Part shown: positions 41,638 to 45,006 of the stretch, piece after piece
Numbering within the stretch: position 1 is the first letter of the stretch
Layout: each line of letters begins with the position of its first letter
Assembly (NCBI GenBank): GCA_005877205.1
Contig: VBPL01000014.1
Location: forward strand, 1-45,006
From: Nitrososphaerota archaeon
Lineage (GTDB): Archaea > Thermoproteota > Nitrososphaeria > Nitrososphaerales > Nitrosopumilaceae
Direction: 5' to 3'
Length of the DNA: 45,006 bases
Notes under the pieces: generated by a model
What the model was told of the DNA's origin: nothing
Database searches by the model: none
Seen by the model: the letters and a program-made list of their open reading frames with translations, nothing else
Made by a program: the position numbers and the translations under genes

Positions 41638-42708
41638 TTATTTATTTGACCTTTCTTTTAACCACTGACCAAACTCAGGCAGTACCCTTTTTTGCGAAAA
41701 AGAGCTTGCAATCATGCCCACGTGTCCTGTGGTATAAATCTGCAAAGACTTGTCTTCACTTGAGACTGCGTAATGAATAGGCATGCTAGATTCTGGTGAG
41801 ACCAAATGATCGGCTACTGCAACTTGGGTGAACAATGGCATGTTTATGTTCTTAAGGGACACCTGTTTCCCGCCTACATACATTTTGCTTTGAATAAGCA
41901 GATTCTCCTGATATACGTCCTTTATCCATTGCCTGAAGAGCTCCCCTGGAATTGGAGGAGTGTCACTTAACCACTTTTCCACACGAATGAAGTTTTCGAC
42001 ATAGTCGTTGTCATGTATATTTTTGAAGAAATTGACATATTTTTCAAGGCCTTGTTCAAATGGCTTTAGTACGGAGAAGACAAAGTACATGAATTCTGGA
42101 GGCATGTTGCCAATCGTATCGACCAGCTTGTCAACATCGATATGTTTTGCAAGATTCCCAACAACTGTGGTGTCTTTTTGGCCGTCAATCACTGGTGCAG
42201 TAAGTGTTAGGGTTCTCAGCCTGTTTGGGTGAAGGGCGGCATATACGGTGGCTAAAGTTCCACCCGTACAGTATCCCTGAATCGAGACCTTTTCCTCTCC
42301 TGTTTCTTTGCTGACAAAATCAACACAGTTATCGATGTAGCCATTAACGTAATCATCAAAACCTAGGTATCTGTCGGCATTAGTTGGAGTTCCCCAGTCT
42401 ACAAGATAGACGTCAACACCTTGGTTTAGCAGATTTCTCACCCAGCTTTTCTGTGGATGAATATCCAAAATGTGATATCGGTTTATCAATGCATAAACTA
42501 TTACAAGTGGAGTCTTGATCTGTCGCTCAGTTGTAGGACGAAAGTGAAGCAATCTGACTCTGTCTTCTGAGTATGCAACATCGTATGGGGTCATATCCAT
42601 ATTGATTTCATCAGGCGCACGGACTAGCTTTGGAGCTTCAAAGATGTTTTTGTTGATGTTAAGAAACTCTTCTACAAGCTTGGGGTCTACCTTTAGCTCA
42701 TTTACCAT
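41638..42708 (-). CDS. phaC: Class III PHA synthase, catalytic subunit PhaC
   Basis: PhaC polymerises hydroxyacyl-CoA to polyester. This 356-residue protein is class III sized. The lipase-like box is GYCTGG with Cys147; Asp300 (VADHLVSP) and His329 (TTGHVGM) complete the triad, almost exactly two residues before the Cys149-Asp302-His331 of the Allochromatium enzyme. It overlaps the phaE end by 11 bases and is translated with it. The AbrB-phasin genes converge on it from the other side. PHA synthesis genes are known in Nitrososphaera. Confidence 0.95.
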   Translation of the reverse strand: MVNELKVDPKLVEEFLNINKNIFEAPKLVRAPDEINMDMTPYDVAYSEDRVRLLHFRPTTERQIKTPLVIVYALINRYHILDIHPQKSWVRNLLNQGVDVYLVDWGTPTNADRYLGFDDYVNGYIDNCVDFVSKETGEEKVSIQGYCTGGTLATVYAALHPNRLRTLTLTAPVIDGQKDTTVVGNLAKHIDVDKLVDTIGNMPPEFMYFVFSVLKPFEQGLEKYVNFFKNIHDNDYVENFIRVEKWLSDTPPIPGELFRQWIKDVYQENLLIQSKMYVGGKQVSLKNINMPLFTQVAVADHLVSPESSMPIHYAVSSEDKSLQIYTTGHVGMIASSFSQKRVLPEFGQWLKERSNK

Positions 42709-43276
42709 TTCTCTTTACCGTCCCGTGATTTACATCCTTTTCTATCCTGACTATTCTCTTTTTTAGAGAATGTAATTCTTTGTAAATTTCATTAATATCA
42801 TCCTTGGTGGGAAGATTTGCATTGTCTAGTAATTCTGATATCATACTATTCCAGTGCTTTGCAAGTTCGAGCTCGCTTGCAACTAGTTTGCCAAAATTTT
42901 CTGCAAATTTAGGAGAATCAAATAGAGTTGTAAAGTAATTTTCGAATATGTCTATCCAAATACGCTTTGACGCTTCCAGATGTTCTGCGTCATTTGGTAT
43001 CTCTGGTATCTTCTTGCTGAACTGTTTTTGCGCCTCAGCCCACGTATCGGTAAGCTGCTTATAATATTCTGTAAGTTTAGAGTTAAATTCTACTAGATCA
43101 TCGTTTGAATCTATTAGTTCGGTTGTAAGTTTTTTCATATTTGTTCCAAATTTTCGCATTGGTCCAGCGGCAGCAAGCGCATATGGCTTACTCATCATCA
43201 GGTACAGCAAGTCTGTCCAAAATAGAGAGACGTGCTTGTAGTACTGTTGTGCTTTTTTGCTGTCAGAAGCTTGCAT
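42698..43276 (-). CDS. phaE: Class III PHA synthase, partner subunit PhaE
   Basis: PhaE is the non-catalytic partner needed by class III PhaC. This 192-residue protein is helical: YYKHVSLFWTDLLYLMMSKP, then MRKFGTNMKKLTTELIDSND, and a C-terminal PTKDDINEIYKELHSLKKRI coiled coil, which is typical of PhaE. Archaeal PhaE is short compared with purple-sulphur-bacterial forms (around 350 residues), as here. A TATAAGATAC box at 43297-43306 is centred 26 bases before the ATG. Confidence 0.9.
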   Translation of the reverse strand: MQASDSKKAQQYYKHVSLFWTDLLYLMMSKPYALAAAGPMRKFGTNMKKLTTELIDSNDDLVEFNSKLTEYYKQLTDTWAEAQKQFSKKIPEIPNDAEHLEASKRIWIDIFENYFTTLFDSPKFAENFGKLVASELELAKHWNSMISELLDNANLPTKDDINEIYKELHSLKKRIVRIEKDVNHGTVKRNGK

Positions 43277-43296
43277 TCGAAATATGATGGGGCTCG

Positions 43297-43306
43297 TATC
43301 TTATAG
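43297..43306 (-). promoter_or_regulatory. TATA box of phaEC
   Basis: The minus strand reads CTATAAGATA, centred 26 bases upstream of the phaE ATG, so phaEC is probably a leaderless operon. It does not contain the GTTAC-GTAAC repeat found before the AbrB-phasin gene. Confidence 0.5.
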
Positions 43307-43417
43307 CAGTTGCTGACCAGAGTAAATCTAAGATTTTGTTTGGAATTTACCTCATAGTTTGACTCTGAAAAGGTAGCTGCAATTATTCCAAGATGATGAC
43401 TCCAATACAAGAAATTC

Positions 43418-44584
43418 TTATCGTCTCTTTTGAAAATTAGATAATGACCTATACAGATTTCTCTGTATTCTTTTATCGAACATATCCGGCAGTATGTTTT
43501 CGTACCGAAGCTCTTTGTCTGTGAGAGTTTTTGCGATAACTTTTGCTGTGACGATCAACATCTCTGTGGTGATCTTCTTTGCTCGTGTATCCAAGATCAC
43601 TCTCATCAAATGTGGGAAGACAAGTGCGTTGTTGACTTTGTTATGATATAAGTAGCTTCCTGTAGCTACAATTTTGGCACCTGCTCCCTTTGCCATATCT
43701 GGTTTTATTTCTGGATCTGGATTTGTTAAAGAGAATATTATTGGATCCTGGTTCATTTCTTTTATCATTTTTGAAGTAAGAAGATCCTTTTTCCCAGATA
43801 CTCCAATGAATACATCTGAATTTCTTAAAATGTCAGAAAGATGACCTGTTTCTTTTTTAGGATTCGTCGAATTTGCGATCTCTTTTTTGTATTTGTTCAT
43901 ATTTTTCCTTCGACCTTTGAATATGGCTCCATCAGAATCAACTACGACGAGGTACCGGCAGCCCGCAGCGCAAAGTAGCTTTGATATACCATATCCTGCG
44001 GATCCTGCACCCGCGATTACAATTTTAAGAGAAGAAAGATCCTTTTTGATCAATCTAAGCGAGTTTAGTAACGCGGCAAGAACTACAACTGAGGTTCCAT
44101 GCCTGTCATCATGAAAAACTGGAATAGGAAGTAATCTTTCGAGCTCATCTGAGATCTCCAAAACTTTAGGCGATTCAATGTCCTCAAGATTTATGGCACC
44201 AAAAACCGGTTCTATTGCTTTGATTGTAGAAACGATCTCTTCTCTTTTTGTTGTGTTAAGGCATATTGGAAAGGCATTCACTCCACCAAATTCTTGATAT
44301 ATTACGGCTTTTCCTTCCATGACTGGCAGGGCAGCATAAGGACCGATATTTCCTAAACCAAGGATCCTTGTTCCATCCGTAACTATTGCTACGTTATTCC
44401 ATTTTGTTGTGAGATTGTATTTTTGCTCAGGATTACGATATATCGCCTCACATACTGCAGCCACACCCGGAGTATAAATAAGCTGAATTTCGCTGCGCCT
44501 CAGTTTCCGAATCTTGCTTTTAACAACTATCTTTCCTTTGAGTTTTTTATGAAGTTCTAAAGCTTTTTTGGCGTTAGTCTTCAT
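43418..44584 (-). CDS. Malic enzyme (NAD(P)-dependent)
   Basis: Malic enzyme converts malate to pyruvate, CO2 and NAD(P)H. From the ATG at 44584 it has 388 residues, as in the short bacterial/archaeal form. Visible are the YTPGVAAVCEAI block, VTDGTRILGLGNIGPYAALP, EFGGVNAFPICLNT, NLEDIESPKV, HDDRHGTSVV, and a Rossmann GAGSAGYGISKLL. The frame is open upstream to 44647, adding 21 residues that are not typical. Placed next to phaEC, it could supply reducing power or acetyl-CoA precursors, which is inference. Confidence 0.9.
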   Translation of the reverse strand: MKTNAKKALELHKKLKGKIVVKSKIRKLRRSEIQLIYTPGVAAVCEAIYRNPEQKYNLTTKWNNVAIVTDGTRILGLGNIGPYAALPVMEGKAVIYQEFGGVNAFPICLNTTKREEIVSTIKAIEPVFGAINLEDIESPKVLEISDELERLLPIPVFHDDRHGTSVVVLAALLNSLRLIKKDLSSLKIVIAGAGSAGYGISKLLCAAGCRYLVVVDSDGAIFKGRRKNMNKYKKEIANSTNPKKETGHLSDILRNSDVFIGVSGKKDLLTSKMIKEMNQDPIIFSLTNPDPEIKPDMAKGAGAKIVATGSYLYHNKVNNALVFPHLMRVILDTRAKKITTEMLIVTAKVIAKTLTDKELRYENILPDMFDKRIQRNLYRSLSNFQKRR

Positions 44585-44767
44585 AGATGAATATTTTGAT
44601 GAACAGACCAGATTAAAAGATGATCTATAGTTAATTTCTCTGTTCAATGCGGAGTCATGTTGCTATAAATTGTGGACGAAATGTCAGAGATTATCTTCAT
44701 CACATCAACCTTTACTCAATGATCATTCATGAGTAAGATTAATCAATCATTATTTTTTGCAATCAAT

Positions 44768-44956
44768 ATGCTTACTTTCAATCGTGGCGAAAGAGTACGC
44801 TTGACTGGATCAGAAGAAGACAAAATTTACGTTATTAAAGACATGAAGAAGATAAGAAAGGGAGGAGTTTTGTACCTGTTAAAATCACTTGAAGAAGATT
44901 CTGTTTCTCGCCTATACTATGAAGATAGACAATCACTTCTTGAATGGATGTCCTGA
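44768..44956 (+). CDS. Small SH3-like protein, unknown function
   Basis: The 62-residue product from the ATG at 44768 looks like a small beta barrel: FNRGERVRLTGSEEDKIYVI, then GGVLYLLKSLEEDSVSRLYY, ending RQSLLEWMS. This is reminiscent of KOW or SH3-like modules, but I cannot name a family. The frame is open from 44729, but the first 13 residues do not fit the fold. Confidence 0.45.
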   Translation: MLTFNRGERVRLTGSEEDKIYVIKDMKKIRKGGVLYLLKSLEEDSVSRLYYEDRQSLLEWMS

Positions 44957-44968
44957 TTTATTTATAAT
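44957..44968 (+). promoter_or_regulatory. TATA box of the last gene
   Basis: TTTATTTATAAT is centred about 26-27 bases before the ATG at 44990, again the leaderless arrangement. Confidence 0.45.
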
Positions 44969-44989
44969 GTTCTATGTGAAAGAATCGCC

Positions 44990-45006
44990 ATGTCAAGACT
45001 TGTAAG
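44990..45006 (+). CDS. Start of a gene cut by the window end (partial)
   Basis: ATG 44990 begins M-S-R-L-V and runs off the window. It is supported only by the TATA box at the right distance. Nothing can be said about the product. Confidence 0.3.

Noticed and set aside
1-45006. CRISPR arrays, insertion sequences, integrases, tRNA or rRNA genes
   Set aside because: I saw no regularly spaced repeats, transposase-like proteins, tRNA cloverleaf or rRNA blocks in the window.

Overview
This 45 kb window is archaeal and most likely from an ammonia-oxidising Nitrososphaerota (Thaumarchaeota), order Nitrososphaerales. By eye it is AT-rich, so a low-GC member such as a Nitrosocosmicus-like lineage fits better than the GC-richer Nitrososphaera; that placement is inference. 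The evidence is a TATA-binding protein, two TFB paralogues, a 20S proteasome beta subunit with a divergent alpha-like partner, a Cdc48/VAT ATPase, DUF6659 proteins, a CxGxC-type zinc-ribbon protein, PEFG-CTERM-like surface proteins and a class III PHA synthase (PhaC/PhaE). Many genes show a TATA-like box centred 23-30 bases before the start codon, the pattern of leaderless archaeal transcription.

Layout. 1-1845: two menaquinone (futalosine pathway) genes, a partial mqnD and a convergent mqnE, with a small membrane protein between. 2475-4174: a DUF3311 subunit with a sodium:solute symporter. 4231-4510: the collapsed remnant of a PQQ-type sugar dehydrogenase. 4521-6180: TBP, a GIY-YIG-like protein and a frameshifted MEDS-domain gene. 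6592-14109: mostly envelope genes (a Vgb-like propeller, Ig-like surface proteins, a START-like secreted protein), a second MEDS protein, a MarR regulator and a compact structured ncRNA candidate. 14146-21391: TPR, phosphoribosyltransferase, HAD, endonuclease V, a TFB and three stand-alone Lrp/AsnC effector (RAM) domains. 21569-25134: proteasome beta, alpha-like protein and Cdc48. 25157-27178: a second TFB with msrB and msrA. 27310-27544: a second structured ncRNA candidate. 27660-37204: transcription regulators (winged helix, membrane winged helix, TrmB), a zinc ribbon, a radical SAM enzyme, a SIMPL protein, a PEFG-CTERM protein, an HD-GNAT fusion and a DUF6659 pair. 37282-44584: aldehyde dehydrogenase, a polyhydroxyalkanoate (PHA) cluster and malic enzyme.

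The most coherent system is the PHA locus. One strand carries a patatin-type hydrolase, an alpha/beta hydrolase, an AbrB-tailed phasin-like protein and a phasin. The other carries phaC and phaE, with malic enzyme upstream. The AbrB-tailed gene has an inverted repeat between its TATA box and start codon, which suggests autoregulation. The second system is protein quality control: the beta and alpha-like genes abut, and the Cdc48 just downstream ends in a HbYX-type tail that could dock on the 20S ring.

Caution on sequence quality: at least three places (MEDS gene near 6051, small gene near 20200, Cdc48 5' end near 22949) look like one-base length changes in homopolymer runs. Cdc48 is normally essential, so assembly indels are likely for at least that one. 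All family calls are from motif recognition; no database search was run.
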